Shown: positions 37,665 through 46,373 of the stretch, piece after piece | How positions within the stretch are numbered: position 1 is the first letter of the stretch | How the letters are laid out: every line of letters begins with the position of its first letter | Assembly (NCBI RefSeq): GCF_002797575.1 | Contig: NZ_PGTX01000001.1 | Location: forward strand, 558,001-622,000 | Direction: 5' to 3' | Origin: Polynucleobacter brandtiae | Lineage (GTDB): Bacteria > Pseudomonadota > Gammaproteobacteria > Burkholderiales > Burkholderiaceae | Length of the DNA: 64,000 nucleotides | Made by a program: the position numbers and the translations under genes | Notes under the pieces: model-generated | What the model saw: only the letters and a program-made list of their open reading frames with translations | Told to the model about the DNA's origin: nothing | The model's database searches: none

Positions 37665-38568
37665 CCAGGCGCCATACTAGGCCAATCGCGGAGCGCATCG
37701 TACGCTCATTCGGCTCTAGCCCCACCTCATAAAAAACAGGCTCTCCAGCCTCAGCCATACGCAATGCTTCATCACTATCGGGCTCACTCATCGGCTCGCC
37801 TAAGCGTACGCCTAAGGCACCGCTACCTGCAGCCAAAATAACCGCTGATAAAGAGTCGGACCATTTCTGAGTAAGGTGTCTCCATGCATAAACTGCGCCC
37901 TCAAAATTACCCACAATTGCGAAGCCCATGGCAGTAATCCGTGATGGAATCCAATCCAAAACAAAGAAGAAATGTCGAGCCGACTCACTCAAATTAAAAT
38001 CACCTTTTTCTGACCAGCGCTGAGCCGCAGTATCAGCCAGACGATAGAGCACCACCCCTGCTGGGCCCATTGGCATCATGAACCAAAAGAGAACACCGAA
38101 TACATGGCGGTGAGATCCGATGATGGCACGCTCTAAGGCCAAAGAAATTACTTCGGCCTCCGTGAGATTGGAAGCATCTAGTTCAGGTCCGTACCACGCT
38201 GAGAGAGCGAGACGTGCAGCCGGTAAATCGTGGTTTGTAATCGCCTCATGAACAGCTGTGAAAGAGTGGCTAAATTGGCGAAAACCAAAAAATAGATATG
38301 CAATCAATATGTTCCATAAAAATCCTAAGATTGGATAGGTCACCATAAAGACAACATAAAGAGCAAACACCAAAAAGGTCGGCAGAATGAAGGCAACCAA
38401 ACAGGCCATCCGAGCGCCCACAGGAGAGGCCCCTTGTTCGGTCTTGCCGCCAAACTCACTGGCAACCCAATCTAACCAGCGAATAGAGATGCGCGCAATC
38501 CAATGATTGGCGGTAACTGGGCGATATTGCTCAGCGATAAGGGCAAAGAGAATAGAAAAGAAAGTCAT
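37609..38568 (-). CDS. CobD/CbiB-like membrane protein of unknown function
   Basis: The 319-residue protein has about five membrane segments and resembles the CobD/CbiB cobinamide synthase family: AARLALSAWYG, ALERAIIGSHRHVFGVLFWF and GPAGVVLYRLADTAAQRW align with its conserved blocks. Several residues typical of CbiB (such as the ESVAEN block) are changed and no cobalamin genes are near, so cobalamin synthesis is doubtful. It overlaps the Nudix gene by 4 nt (ATGA) and rsgA by 56 nt at its 3' end. Function is unknown. Confidence 0.78.
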   Translation of the reverse strand: MTFFSILFALIAEQYRPVTANHWIARISIRWLDWVASEFGGKTEQGASPVGARMACLVAFILPTFLVFALYVVFMVTYPILGFLWNILIAYLFFGFRQFSHSFTAVHEAITNHDLPAARLALSAWYGPELDASNLTEAEVISLALERAIIGSHRHVFGVLFWFMMPMGPAGVVLYRLADTAAQRWSEKGDFNLSESARHFFFVLDWIPSRITAMGFAIVGNFEGAVYAWRHLTQKWSDSLSAVILAAGSGALGVRLGEPMSEPDSDEALRMAEAGEPVFYEVGLEPNERTMRSAIGLVWRLVIAWMALLLMLTTALWLG

Positions 38569-39302
38569 GCTTTTAGTAGGTGATAGAGGTTTCGTAACAT
38601 TCCAGCAGTGGCACCCCAGATAAAACGATTTTCATAGGGCATAGAGTAAAACTGACGACCGCCCAAATCACTCTCCCAGACCCGTACCTGATGATTTGCA
38701 GGGTCCATTAAAAAATGTAGGGGCACTTCAAAAACATCTGCCACTTCAAAGGCATTCAATACGTATTCTGCCTGAGGTTTCACTAAACCCACAACTGGAG
38801 TGACGCTGTATCCAGAAACTGTTAGGTACTGAGGTAAATGACCAATAATCTCCACATGCTCTCGAAGCAGACCAATTTCCTCTTCACTTTCTCGCAGGGC
38901 CGTATCGTAAGCATCAGTATCCCCAGGATCCATACGTCCACCCGGGAAGCTAATTTGACCCGCATGATCATGCAGATGGTCTGTTCTTTGCGTAAGTAAT
39001 ACGGAAAGGCCATCATTCTTTAAAAGCAAAGGCATCAGTACTGATGCCCTAGTCTCCTTGCCAATGGTTTGACGTTTGGAAATAATTCCAGCAGCAATCA
39101 CATGCCGATTTTCATCAGTGATTTCCGGAATCCATTGCGGAGGTGCGTTAAAGCGCTCCTTGATCACAATAGCGCTCTGAGAATCTAGCGGCACCTTTGG
39201 TTGGCTACTACAAACCCGATCGATAGGAACTGCTTTCGCATCAAAACCAGCTGGAGTGGCAATGTTGGCCACCAACTCTAGGGGGTTATCGATTTTAGGC
39301 AT
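38565..39302 (-). CDS. Nudix CoA pyrophosphatase
   Basis: NudL-type enzymes split CoA into 3',5'-ADP and phosphopantetheine. The 245-residue protein has the CoA-specific signature LLTQRTDHLHDHAGQISFPGG directly before the Nudix box GGRMDPGDTDAYDTALRESEEEIGL (read in two parts, GGRMDPGDTDAYD and ALRESEEEIGL). About 85 residues precede the catalytic domain. It lies downstream of rplS after a terminator and is coupled to the CobD/CbiB-like gene. Confidence 0.88.
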   Translation of the reverse strand: MPKIDNPLELVANIATPAGFDAKAVPIDRVCSSQPKVPLDSQSAIVIKERFNAPPQWIPEITDENRHVIAAGIISKRQTIGKETRASVLMPLLLKNDGLSVLLTQRTDHLHDHAGQISFPGGRMDPGDTDAYDTALRESEEEIGLLREHVEIIGHLPQYLTVSGYSVTPVVGLVKPQAEYVLNAFEVADVFEVPLHFLMDPANHQVRVWESDLGGRQFYSMPYENRFIWGATAGMLRNLYHLLKA

Positions 39303-39320
39303 GGGTTATTTTAAGGCAAT

Positions 39321-39345
39321 AAAAAAGGCAGCCTAGGCCGCCTTT
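39321..39345 (-). terminator. Terminator after rplS
   Basis: On the minus strand AAAGGC-G-GCC TA GGC-T-GCCTTT forms a stem with one mismatch and is followed by T residues (TTTTTTATT). It ends the rpsP-rimM-trmD-rplS operon. Confidence 0.82.
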
Positions 39346-39365
39346 CTATGACACTAAAGCAATTG

Positions 39366-39761
39366 TTATACCGCTGCTGGAGCGACAACTTTTACCTTAC
39401 GTGCAGGCAACTTCTCTTTAATACGCGCAGACTTACCTGAACGATCACGCAAGTAGTAGAGCTTTGCACGACGTACATCACCGCGACGCTTAACTTCAAT
39501 ACTAGCGATCAATGGTGAGTAAGTTTGGAATGTACGCTCTACACCTTCGCCAGATGAAATCTTACGAACGATGAAGCTGGAGTTCAATCCACGATTGCGC
39601 TTAGCAATCACAACACCTTCAAATGCCTGAGTACGCTTACGTGTACCTTCAACAACGTTCACGCCAACGATGACAGTATCACCAGGAGCAAATGGAGGAA
39701 GTACTCGGTTAGCAGTTAGACGAGCAATTTCTTCTTGCTCAATTTTTTCGATCAAATTCAT
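39366..39761 (-). CDS. rplS: 50S ribosomal protein L19
   Basis: L19 sits at the interface of the ribosomal subunits. The 131-residue protein contains [37 protein letters not shown] and [17 protein letters not shown]; the C-terminal [12 protein letters not shown] is slightly longer than in E. coli. It is the last gene of the rpsP-rimM-trmD-rplS operon, after a 125-nt gap from trmD with no clear hairpin. Confidence 0.97.
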   Translation of the reverse strand: MNLIEKIEQEEIARLTANRVLPPFAPGDTVIVGVNVVEGTRKRTQAFEGVVIAKRNRGLNSSFIVRKISSGEGVERTFQTYSPLIASIEVKRRGDVRRAKLYYLRDRSGKSARIKEKLPARKVKVVAPAAV

Positions 39762-39886
39762 TATTAATCCTTAAACATCTTGTCAGCGTTTAATCCCGAG
39801 ACTTTCATCAACGGACCAGACAGAGGATGCAGTTAAAACATTTCACTAAATCAGAACATTGACATTTAATTCGACCTTGCAATTAC

Positions 39887-40633
39887 TTACAAAGTACGAA
39901 GAAATTGCTCATCTTCACGACTTAGCAACCCATTAGCTCTGGCCGATTTAATTAAATCAGGCCTTAGCCTTAACGTCAACTCTAAAGACTTTTGCCGACG
40001 CCAATGTTCTATTTTAGCGTGATGTCCACCTAAAAGCACGTCCGGTACCAACAAATTTTCATATATTTCGGGTCTGGTGTAGTGCGGGTGGTCCAAAAGA
40101 CCATTAATGAAGCTATCCTGGACTGCTGACTCGCCATCCCCAAGCGCTCCAGGAATAAGCCGAATCACCGCATCCATCATGGTCATTGCTGGCAATTCAC
40201 CGCCAGAAACTACAAAATCACCCATAGAAAGCTGTAAATCCACATTACGTTCAATGAAACGCTGATCCACTGCTTCATAACGACCGCAAATAAAGGTCAA
40301 ATTACCCCGACTCAAAATATCAGATGCTATTTTTTGAGAAAAGATCTCACCTTGTGGTGCCAACAAGCAGATTGGCCCGGAAATGATTCCCTGAGCATCA
40401 TGCGCATCTTTAATCCCATGGATTGTGTCTTCTAGGGGTTTTACCATCATCACCATGCCTGGGCCACCGCCATAAGCGCGATCGTCGACAGTCTTACGGG
40501 GATCAGAGCAGAAATCGCGGGGATTCCAGAGGTTCACACTGGCAAGACCGCGCTCGCACGCGCGACCAGTAACACCCCACTGCGTTAAAGCAGTAAACAT
40601 CTCTGGGAATAAAGTAACGGCATCAAAACGCAT
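39887..40633 (-). CDS. trmD: tRNA (guanine-N1-)-methyltransferase
   Basis: TrmD makes m1G37 in tRNAs and prevents +1 frameshifting. The 248-residue SPOUT enzyme starts MRFDAVTLFPEMF, has the RAYGGGPGMVMM loop, FICGRYEAVDQR and the knot segment GDFVVSGGELPAMTMMDAVIR. It lies 17 nt after rimM. Confidence 0.97.
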   Translation of the reverse strand: MRFDAVTLFPEMFTALTQWGVTGRACERGLASVNLWNPRDFCSDPRKTVDDRAYGGGPGMVMMVKPLEDTIHGIKDAHDAQGIISGPICLLAPQGEIFSQKIASDILSRGNLTFICGRYEAVDQRFIERNVDLQLSMGDFVVSGGELPAMTMMDAVIRLIPGALGDGESAVQDSFINGLLDHPHYTRPEIYENLLVPDVLLGGHHAKIEHWRRQKSLELTLRLRPDLIKSARANGLLSREDEQFLRTL

Positions 40634-40650
40634 AGTGGAAATTGAAACTC

Positions 40651-41214
40651 CTACCAGTCAGGCTGCCAATCTAATGTGATGAGCTTATTCGGTAAATCTA
40701 CGCTCTGCAGCACCTCCTTCACGAACGGAACAAGCTGCTTCACTGTTTTTGTTTGCGCATCTCCGATGGAGATGATGCCATGGGCACCATTATCAGCAAT
40801 ATCAATCACCTCACCCAGCTTTTCACCTTGGAGATTGATTGTTTCACAGCCGATAAGATCAACCCAATAATAACTATCGCCCTCTGTTTTTGGAAAGACA
40901 TCGCGCCCAACCAAAATACGAGCACCTTTTAAGGCTTCAGCCTCATCGCGATCAGTCACGCCATCCAGAGTCACCAATACCGTACCGCTATGCATCTTGG
41001 CTTGTTTCACCTTGTACAACGTTAACGATGCTTGCTCCAGGGACGTAGCCACGCCCTCTTGCCTGCGAGGAATTAGGGAAAGCCAAATTGCTTTACTGGA
41101 TAAAAGGGCTACCGGATCTGAAGAATGAGGGCGAACCTTAATCTGACCCTGCAAGCCCTGGGCGTCTTGAACTACGCCAATCTCAATCAACTCGCTTAGG
41201 GAGGGTGTACTCAT
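40651..41214 (-). CDS. rimM: 16S rRNA processing protein RimM
   Basis: RimM binds S19 and assists folding of the 30S head. The 187-residue protein has an N-terminal RimM domain with IGVVQDAQGLQGQIKVRP and a C-terminal PRC barrel with YYWVDLIGCETINLQGEKLG and VPFVKEVL. A strong hairpin lies in the leader between rpsP and rimM, which may lower its expression relative to S16. Confidence 0.95.
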   Translation of the reverse strand: MSTPSLSELIEIGVVQDAQGLQGQIKVRPHSSDPVALLSSKAIWLSLIPRRQEGVATSLEQASLTLYKVKQAKMHSGTVLVTLDGVTDRDEAEALKGARILVGRDVFPKTEGDSYYWVDLIGCETINLQGEKLGEVIDIADNGAHGIISIGDAQTKTVKQLVPFVKEVLQSVDLPNKLITLDWQPDW

Positions 41215-41263
41215 GATGACTCCACCTCAGCTCCCCAAACGTTACTGCCAGTCGATTCCGCAA

Positions 41264-41296
41264 CCAAATACCCTCTCCTAATGAGAAGGTCTTTGG
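41264..41296 (-). promoter_or_regulatory. Intercistronic hairpin between rpsP and rimM
   Basis: In the mRNA sense the segment folds as CCAAA-g-ACCTTCTC, loop ATTAG, GAGAGGGT-a-TTTGG: 13 pairs including one G-U and one mismatch. No T run follows, so it is not an intrinsic terminator. It starts about 12 nt after the rpsP stop codon and may be an RNase III or RNase E stop, or a transcript stabiliser. Confidence 0.6.
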
Positions 41297-41307
41297 ATAT
41301 AAAGTCT

Positions 41308-41553
41308 TTAGACTGCAGGATTATTTTTGATCAAACGCACTACTGTTGGGGAGATCTGTGCACCAACGCCAGTCCAGTAGGTCAAACGGTCTTGAGCAAT
41401 ACGCATTGACTGCTCATTTGCTGCTGCCTGTGGATTGAAATAACCGAGTCGTTCGATAAAGTTCGAGTCGCGACGATTACGTTTATCGGTAGCTACGATG
41501 CTATAAAAAGGACGATTCTTTGAACCGCCGCGTGCCAGTCGAATGACGACCAT
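41308..41553 (-). CDS. rpsP: 30S ribosomal protein S16
   Basis: S16 is needed for 30S assembly. The 81-residue protein reads [20 protein letters not shown], then ERLGYFNPQ and [16 protein letters not shown]. It is the first gene of the rpsP-rimM-trmD-rplS operon; the promoter should lie in the 246-nt gap upstream, where I could not fix a clear -35/-10 pair. Confidence 0.97.
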   Translation of the reverse strand: MVVIRLARGGSKNRPFYSIVATDKRNRRDSNFIERLGYFNPQAAANEQSMRIAQDRLTYWTGVGAQISPTVVRLIKNNPAV

Positions 41554-41799
41554 ACTTATTCCTTAAAATCTAAAATGAAAACAGGTTCATTACAAACCCA
41601 ATGAAAGTACTACGAAATCTAGATGTCCAACTGCACATACAAATTAACAAAATAATCGCACGGTATAGCGGGAAACCTCATATTCTAGACGAAAACCCGT
41701 GTTGCATCCATCTATTTAAACGCTGATCCATTACAGAGCGTCATATTAACGGATTACTTTTTTCATTAAATCATCATTAGAAACAATAACTTACAAAAA
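41554..41799. other. Divergent intergenic region rpsP / META lipoprotein
   Basis: This 246-base AT-rich gap must hold promoters for both divergent genes. I see TATACC- and TATAAT-like words but no convincing hexamer pair, and no open frame of note. Confidence 0.4.
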
Positions 41800-42330
41800 A
41801 TGTTAGTCAAAATAATGTGTTTTACACCCCCTAGTAATGGCTTAAATAGACTGCTTGTAGCACTGACTTGCGCTGGATTGAGCCTGTTAACGGCCTGCGC
41901 AAACGTCATCCCTGCCTGCACAGCCAAAATAAGCCCCCCAAGCAGGGAGCTGCGTAATACGAAGTGGGAGCTAGTCCGCTGGAATTTAGCACCCAATGCC
42001 CAGGGTGAAGTGCGCACCCGACAAATCCCTCTGGGTGATAACGGCAACCCGATTCAGATCCAATTTGATGGCAACGGTGAGCGCCTTAGTGGTTCAACTG
42101 GTTGCAATCGCTTTACAGCCCGCATTAATGAAGATGCCCGTGGCTTCACACTAGATCAAATTGCCAGTACAAAAATAGCCTGCACCCCTCAACGCATGGA
42201 ACTTGAAAATGATTTTTTATACGAGTTGAATGATTACCGCTCAATCGTTCGCAATGGTGATCAGCTGCTGATGATTGGCGCTGATCGTGAGGTACTGAGT
42301 TTTATACAAAAAAATAATCAGTCTAGGTAA
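41800..42330 (+). CDS. META domain (HslJ-like) lipoprotein
   Basis: The 176-residue protein has a lipoprotein signal with the lipobox LLTAC (cysteine about residue 33) and then a META domain: LRNTKWELVRWN, IQIQFDGNGERLSGSTGCNRFTA and IASTKIACTPQRMELENDFL. Related HslJ is a heat-shock outer-membrane protein linked to novobiocin tolerance; function here is not known. An internal ATG (residue 6) is a possible start. A small membrane protein gene follows after 39 nt. Confidence 0.84.
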   Translation: MLVKIMCFTPPSNGLNRLLVALTCAGLSLLTACANVIPACTAKISPPSRELRNTKWELVRWNLAPNAQGEVRTRQIPLGDNGNPIQIQFDGNGERLSGSTGCNRFTARINEDARGFTLDQIASTKIACTPQRMELENDFLYELNDYRSIVRNGDQLLMIGADREVLSFIQKNNQSR

Positions 42331-42369
42331 ATTACTGCATCATATCTCCACAGAAATTAGAAATCTCCA

Positions 42370-42816
42370 ATGAAAAAATACAAACTCCTTTTTTGCTCCC
42401 TCGGATTATTCTTTCCGGGCACTGGTTTAAATTGTCTTTATCTCCAAGGCCTCAGGTCATTCTGGGGTTGGGCGCAGATGCTTTCACTTATTGGCGGCAT
42501 TGCTGGTTGGCAAATTCTGAAAGAATCACATCTTCACTCTGCCCCAGGCTGGGTCTTAATTACCTTTGGCTTTATTGCTATTGAGGCTAGCTGGCTCACT
42601 ACTATCGTATTTGGTTTGCGTCCTGATGAAAAGTGGGATGCGCAGTTCAACCCCGGTCTCGAACCGCAAAAAGCAACTCGGTCTGGTTGGCTGGTGGTGC
42701 TCACAGTGATCTTTTCACTAGTATTGGGCGTTGGCGTAATGATGACCTTTTTAGCGATTGCATTTGAGCAATTCTTTATCTCCCAATTACAAGAGTCGAG
42801 AAAATTGTCGCAGTAA
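42370..42816 (+). CDS. Small membrane protein, TM2-like N-terminus
   Basis: The 148-residue protein has four hydrophobic segments (about residues 5-20, 32-48, 57-80 and 103-130). The start, GLFFPGTGLNCLYLQGLRSF, resembles the TM2 domain pattern of a glycine-rich first helix followed by an aromatic residue. It follows the META lipoprotein and converges on the acyl-CoA dehydrogenase gene with a 9-nt gap. No function is assignable. Confidence 0.72.
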   Translation: MKKYKLLFCSLGLFFPGTGLNCLYLQGLRSFWGWAQMLSLIGGIAGWQILKESHLHSAPGWVLITFGFIAIEASWLTTIVFGLRPDEKWDAQFNPGLEPQKATRSGWLVVLTVIFSLVLGVGVMMTFLAIAFEQFFISQLQESRKLSQ

Positions 42817-42825
42817 GTAGACTGC

Positions 42826-44613
42826 TTAGAATTGTTCTACTGCTAACGCATTAGTAGAATGACCACCCTCTAAAATAGAAGTCGCTAGAGACTGTGTTTG
42901 CGGAAGTAAATTCTCCGCAAAAAAACGTGCCGTTGCAATCTTGGCATCATAAAAGCTGGGATCCTGATCACGCAGGCGATGCGCTGCCAATAAGGCGCGA
43001 CTCATCTGCCATGCACCTAGCACCAAACCGCATAAGCGAAGGTAAGCAACACTGCCAGCATATACAGCCTTAGTATCTATTTTTGCATTGCTAACGATAT
43101 AAACGACAACAGATTCGAATGCTTGGCGAGCGAGCGTGAGCTGTATAGATGTAGCCTTAGCATCTCTAGTGCCCATTTCCATCAAAGCCTTTTCGGTCTG
43201 GATAATCTTTCCCGCAAGGAGAATGGCGGTAGCCCCTTTATCCCGCACAGTCTTTCTACCAACCAAGTCATTTGCTTGAATAGCAGTAGTACCCTCATAA
43301 ATTGTAAGAATGCGTGCGTCTCGATAGTATTGAGCAACGCCAGTCTCCTCAATGAAGCCCATACCGCCATGCACCTGAACTCCTAAACTAGCAACCTCAA
43401 TGGACATTTCGGTTGAAAAGCCTTTGACAATCGGCACCAGAAATTCATAAATAGCTTGATGCTCTTTTTGCATCAATTCATCAGGGGAGGCATGCTGAAT
43501 ATCGATTGCAGCGGCTGCATAGTATGCCAATGCCCTTGATGCTTCTGTATAGCCGCGCATCGTCATCAACATACGCTTCACATCTGGTTGGTGGATGATG
43601 GCAACTGGCTCTGGTGACCCATTGAGATCGCGGCTTTGAACGCGGTCTTTTGCGTATTGCACTGATTTTTGATAAGCGCGCTCAGCAATCGCAACACCTT
43701 GCATTCCGACAGAGAATCGAGCGGCATTCATCATCACGAACATGTATTCCAGTCCACGATTCTCTTCGCCCACAAGATATGCAACCGCTCCCCCATGATC
43801 ACCAAACTGCAACACTGCAGTGGGACTCGCCTTAATACCCAGCTTATGCTCTAAGGAAACACATTGAATGTCGTTACGCTCACCTAGAGATCCATCAGCA
43901 TTCACCATGAATTTTGGCGCTACAAATAATGAGATTCCTTTGATACCCTCGGGTGCACCTGGCACACGTGCAAGCACTAAATGCACGATATTTTTGGCCA
44001 TATCGTGATCACCATAGGTAATGTAGATTTTGGTGCCAATAATTTTGTAGCTACCATCAGCCTGCGCAAGCGCACGGGTCCTCACCATAGACAGATCAGA
44101 GCCTGCTTGCGGCTCTGTTAAATTCATGGTGCCAGTCCATTCACCTGAAATCATCTTGGGAACAAAGCACTCTTGCAGTACCGAACTAGCAGCAGTCAAC
44201 AAAGCCTCAATGGCACCATCGGTCAGCATTGGGCATAAGGCAAATGACATATTTGCTGAGTTCACCATCTCGAAGCATGCTACCGAAATTAGTCTTGGCA
44301 ATCCTTGACCGCCAAACTGAGCTGGGTGCACAACCCCTTGCCAACCGGCCATCCCAAATTGAGAAAAGGCCTCTTTAAAACCAGGGGTCGTACGCACTTC
44401 TCCGTCTTGCAAGGTACTGGGATTTTGATCGCCAGGCCAATTGAGGGGGGCAATAACATCTTGATTAAATTTTGCCGCCTCCTCTAAAATCGCCGGCGCT
44501 AAATCAATATCAATACCTGCTTGCTCGTACTGAGGGTAGCCTACTACCTCTGATAAACCGGCCAGTTCATTCATTACAAATAGCATGTCTTTAACTGGGG
44601 CTACATAAGGCAT
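42826..44613 (-). CDS. Acyl-CoA dehydrogenase, long form
   Basis: The 595-residue FAD enzyme oxidises an acyl-CoA and passes electrons to ETF. It has NLTEPQAGSDLSMVRTRA, KIYITYGDHDM, ERAYQKSVQYAKDR, GGMGFIEETGVAQYYRDARI and the YEGTTAIQANDLVGRK segment, plus an extra C-terminal domain as in the DmdC (3-methylmercaptopropionyl-CoA dehydrogenase) class. The ATG at 44613 has GGAG five bases upstream; a GTG at 44619 is less likely. It follows etfA by 15 nt. The true acyl substrate is not known. Confidence 0.92.
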   Translation of the reverse strand: MPYVAPVKDMLFVMNELAGLSEVVGYPQYEQAGIDIDLAPAILEEAAKFNQDVIAPLNWPGDQNPSTLQDGEVRTTPGFKEAFSQFGMAGWQGVVHPAQFGGQGLPRLISVACFEMVNSANMSFALCPMLTDGAIEALLTAASSVLQECFVPKMISGEWTGTMNLTEPQAGSDLSMVRTRALAQADGSYKIIGTKIYITYGDHDMAKNIVHLVLARVPGAPEGIKGISLFVAPKFMVNADGSLGERNDIQCVSLEHKLGIKASPTAVLQFGDHGGAVAYLVGEENRGLEYMFVMMNAARFSVGMQGVAIAERAYQKSVQYAKDRVQSRDLNGSPEPVAIIHQPDVKRMLMTMRGYTEASRALAYYAAAAIDIQHASPDELMQKEHQAIYEFLVPIVKGFSTEMSIEVASLGVQVHGGMGFIEETGVAQYYRDARILTIYEGTTAIQANDLVGRKTVRDKGATAILLAGKIIQTEKALMEMGTRDAKATSIQLTLARQAFESVVVYIVSNAKIDTKAVYAGSVAYLRLCGLVLGAWQMSRALLAAHRLRDQDPSFYDAKIATARFFAENLLPQTQSLATSILEGGHSTNALAVEQF

Positions 44614-44628
44614 GGGCACTCCAATAGT

Positions 44629-45564
44629 TTAGGTAAGCGTGGCAATCAATTCAGGCACGGCAACATTGAGGTCTGCAACAAGGCCATAATCAGCAACACT
44701 AAAAATGGGTGCCTCTGGATCTTTATTGATAGCCACAATTACCTTAGAGTCTTTCATGCCAGCAAGATGCTGAATCGCCCCAGAAATTCCAACAGCGATA
44801 TAAAGCTGTGGGGCAACGATCTTGCCCGTCTGACCCACTTGGTAGTTATTGGGTACGTAACCAGCGTCGACGGCCGCACGTGATGCTCCAAGTGCAGCGC
44901 CTAACTTATCAGCTAAGGGGGCTATGAGCTCTTGATACTTATCGCCAGATCCTAAGCCACGTCCACCAGAAACAATAATCTTGGCGGCAGTTAACTCAGG
45001 TCTATCCGATTTGGTAAGCTCACGCCCTACAAAGCTAGACCGTCCTGCATCAGCAGTTACGACCTGACTCTCAATAAGCGCAGATCCTCCAGAAGCAACT
45101 GCTGGATCAAAACCCGTAGTTCTCACGGTAATGACTTTAATCGGATCGCTAGACTGAACCGTCGCTATAGCATTGCCCGCATAAATCGGACGCTCGAAGG
45201 TATCGCTGGCAACTACCTTTGTAATATCAGACAGTTGAGCAACATCCAATTTAGCAGCAACTCGAGGCAATACATTTTTTCCATTGGCAGTTGCAGGAGC
45301 AAGAATGTACTCGTATTGATGTGCGATCGCTAAAATTTGAGCAGCTAAAGGTTCGGCCAACTGATCGGCCAATCTCACATCATCGACCTGGATCACCTTA
45401 CGAACACCCAGAATTTGACTAGCCGCTTGCGCTACTGCGGTGGCCCCATTTCCCGAAACTAGAATATCTACTTGTGGTGAACACTGTAAAGCAGCCGCTA
45501 CCGCATGCAGTGTCGCCACTTTGAGGGAACTATTATCGTGTTCAGCAATAACAAGAGCAGTCAT
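44629..45564 (-). CDS. etfA: Electron transfer flavoprotein alpha subunit
   Basis: EtfA binds the FAD that carries electrons from acyl-CoA dehydrogenases to the respiratory chain. The 311-residue protein has the conserved FAD segment VSGGRGLGSGDKYQELIAPLA, the QVGQTGKIVAPQLYIAVGISGAIQH motif (in two parts, QVGQTGKIVAPQLYIA and GISGAIQH) and INKDPEAPIF. It starts directly after the etfB stop with no gap. Confidence 0.96.
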   Translation of the reverse strand: MTALVIAEHDNSSLKVATLHAVAAALQCSPQVDILVSGNGATAVAQAASQILGVRKVIQVDDVRLADQLAEPLAAQILAIAHQYEYILAPATANGKNVLPRVAAKLDVAQLSDITKVVASDTFERPIYAGNAIATVQSSDPIKVITVRTTGFDPAVASGGSALIESQVVTADAGRSSFVGRELTKSDRPELTAAKIIVSGGRGLGSGDKYQELIAPLADKLGAALGASRAAVDAGYVPNNYQVGQTGKIVAPQLYIAVGISGAIQHLAGMKDSKVIVAINKDPEAPIFSVADYGLVADLNVAVPELIATLT

Positions 45565-46314
45565 TTAAATTACCTTCGCTTCATTTTTAAGTTTATCAAC
45601 CAATGCAGCAACATCCGCAACCATCACGCCAGCAGAACGTTTTGGTGGCTCCTCGACCTTAATCGTCTTTAAGCGTGGGGCAATATCAACACCCAGATCT
45701 TCAGGCTTCGTAATCTCTAAAGTTTTCTTCTTGGATTTCATAATGTTGGGCAACGTAACATAACGTGGCTCATTTAAACGCAAGTCAGTAGTAATGACTG
45801 CCGGCAACACCAAGGAAATAGTCTCTAATCCACCATCTACCTCACGAGTCACACTGACCTTACCATCGGCAACCACTACCTTTGAGGCAAAGGTGGCTTG
45901 CGGTACATCCAATAAGCTAGCCAGCATCTGACCCGTTTGATTGCTGTCATCATCAATCGCTTGTTTGCCTAAGATCACAATTTGCGCCTGCTCTTTTTCA
46001 ACCAGCGCTTTTAGAATCTTAGCTACCGCCAAGGGTTGTAATTCAGCATCCGCCTCAACCAAAATTGCGCGATCCGCCCCGATCGCTAAAGCAGTACGCA
46101 GGGTCTCTTGGCACTGAGTAGTACCAGCAGAAACAACAACAATCTCAGTTGCGATCCCCGCCTCTTTTAAGCGCACCGCCTCCTCTACTGCGATCTCATC
46201 AAATGGGTTCATACTCATTTTGACATTCGCAATGTCCACGCCGGTGTTATCTGACTTCACTCGAATTTTGACGTTGTAATCTACAACGCGTTTTACTGCT
46301 ACCAAGATTTTCAT
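45565..46314 (-). CDS. etfB: Electron transfer flavoprotein beta subunit
   Basis: EtfB binds AMP and docks with dehydrogenases. The 249-residue protein starts [18 protein letters not shown] and has the family signature [20 protein letters not shown] and the [20 protein letters not shown] motif. It is followed without a gap by etfA and lies 60 nt after the acyl-CoA ligase gene, forming a compact acyl-CoA oxidation unit. Confidence 0.96.
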   Translation of the reverse strand: MKILVAVKRVVDYNVKIRVKSDNTGVDIANVKMSMNPFDEIAVEEAVRLKEAGIATEIVVVSAGTTQCQETLRTALAIGADRAILVEADAELQPLAVAKILKALVEKEQAQIVILGKQAIDDDSNQTGQMLASLLDVPQATFASKVVVADGKVSVTREVDGGLETISLVLPAVITTDLRLNEPRYVTLPNIMKSKKKTLEITKPEDLGVDIAPRLKTIKVEEPPKRSAGVMVADVAALVDKLKNEAKVI

Positions 46315-46373
46315 CGTTTATTCTTTACTTTGGAGGTTATTTCTTTATTTTATCCGCCTATGACGATCTTAGG

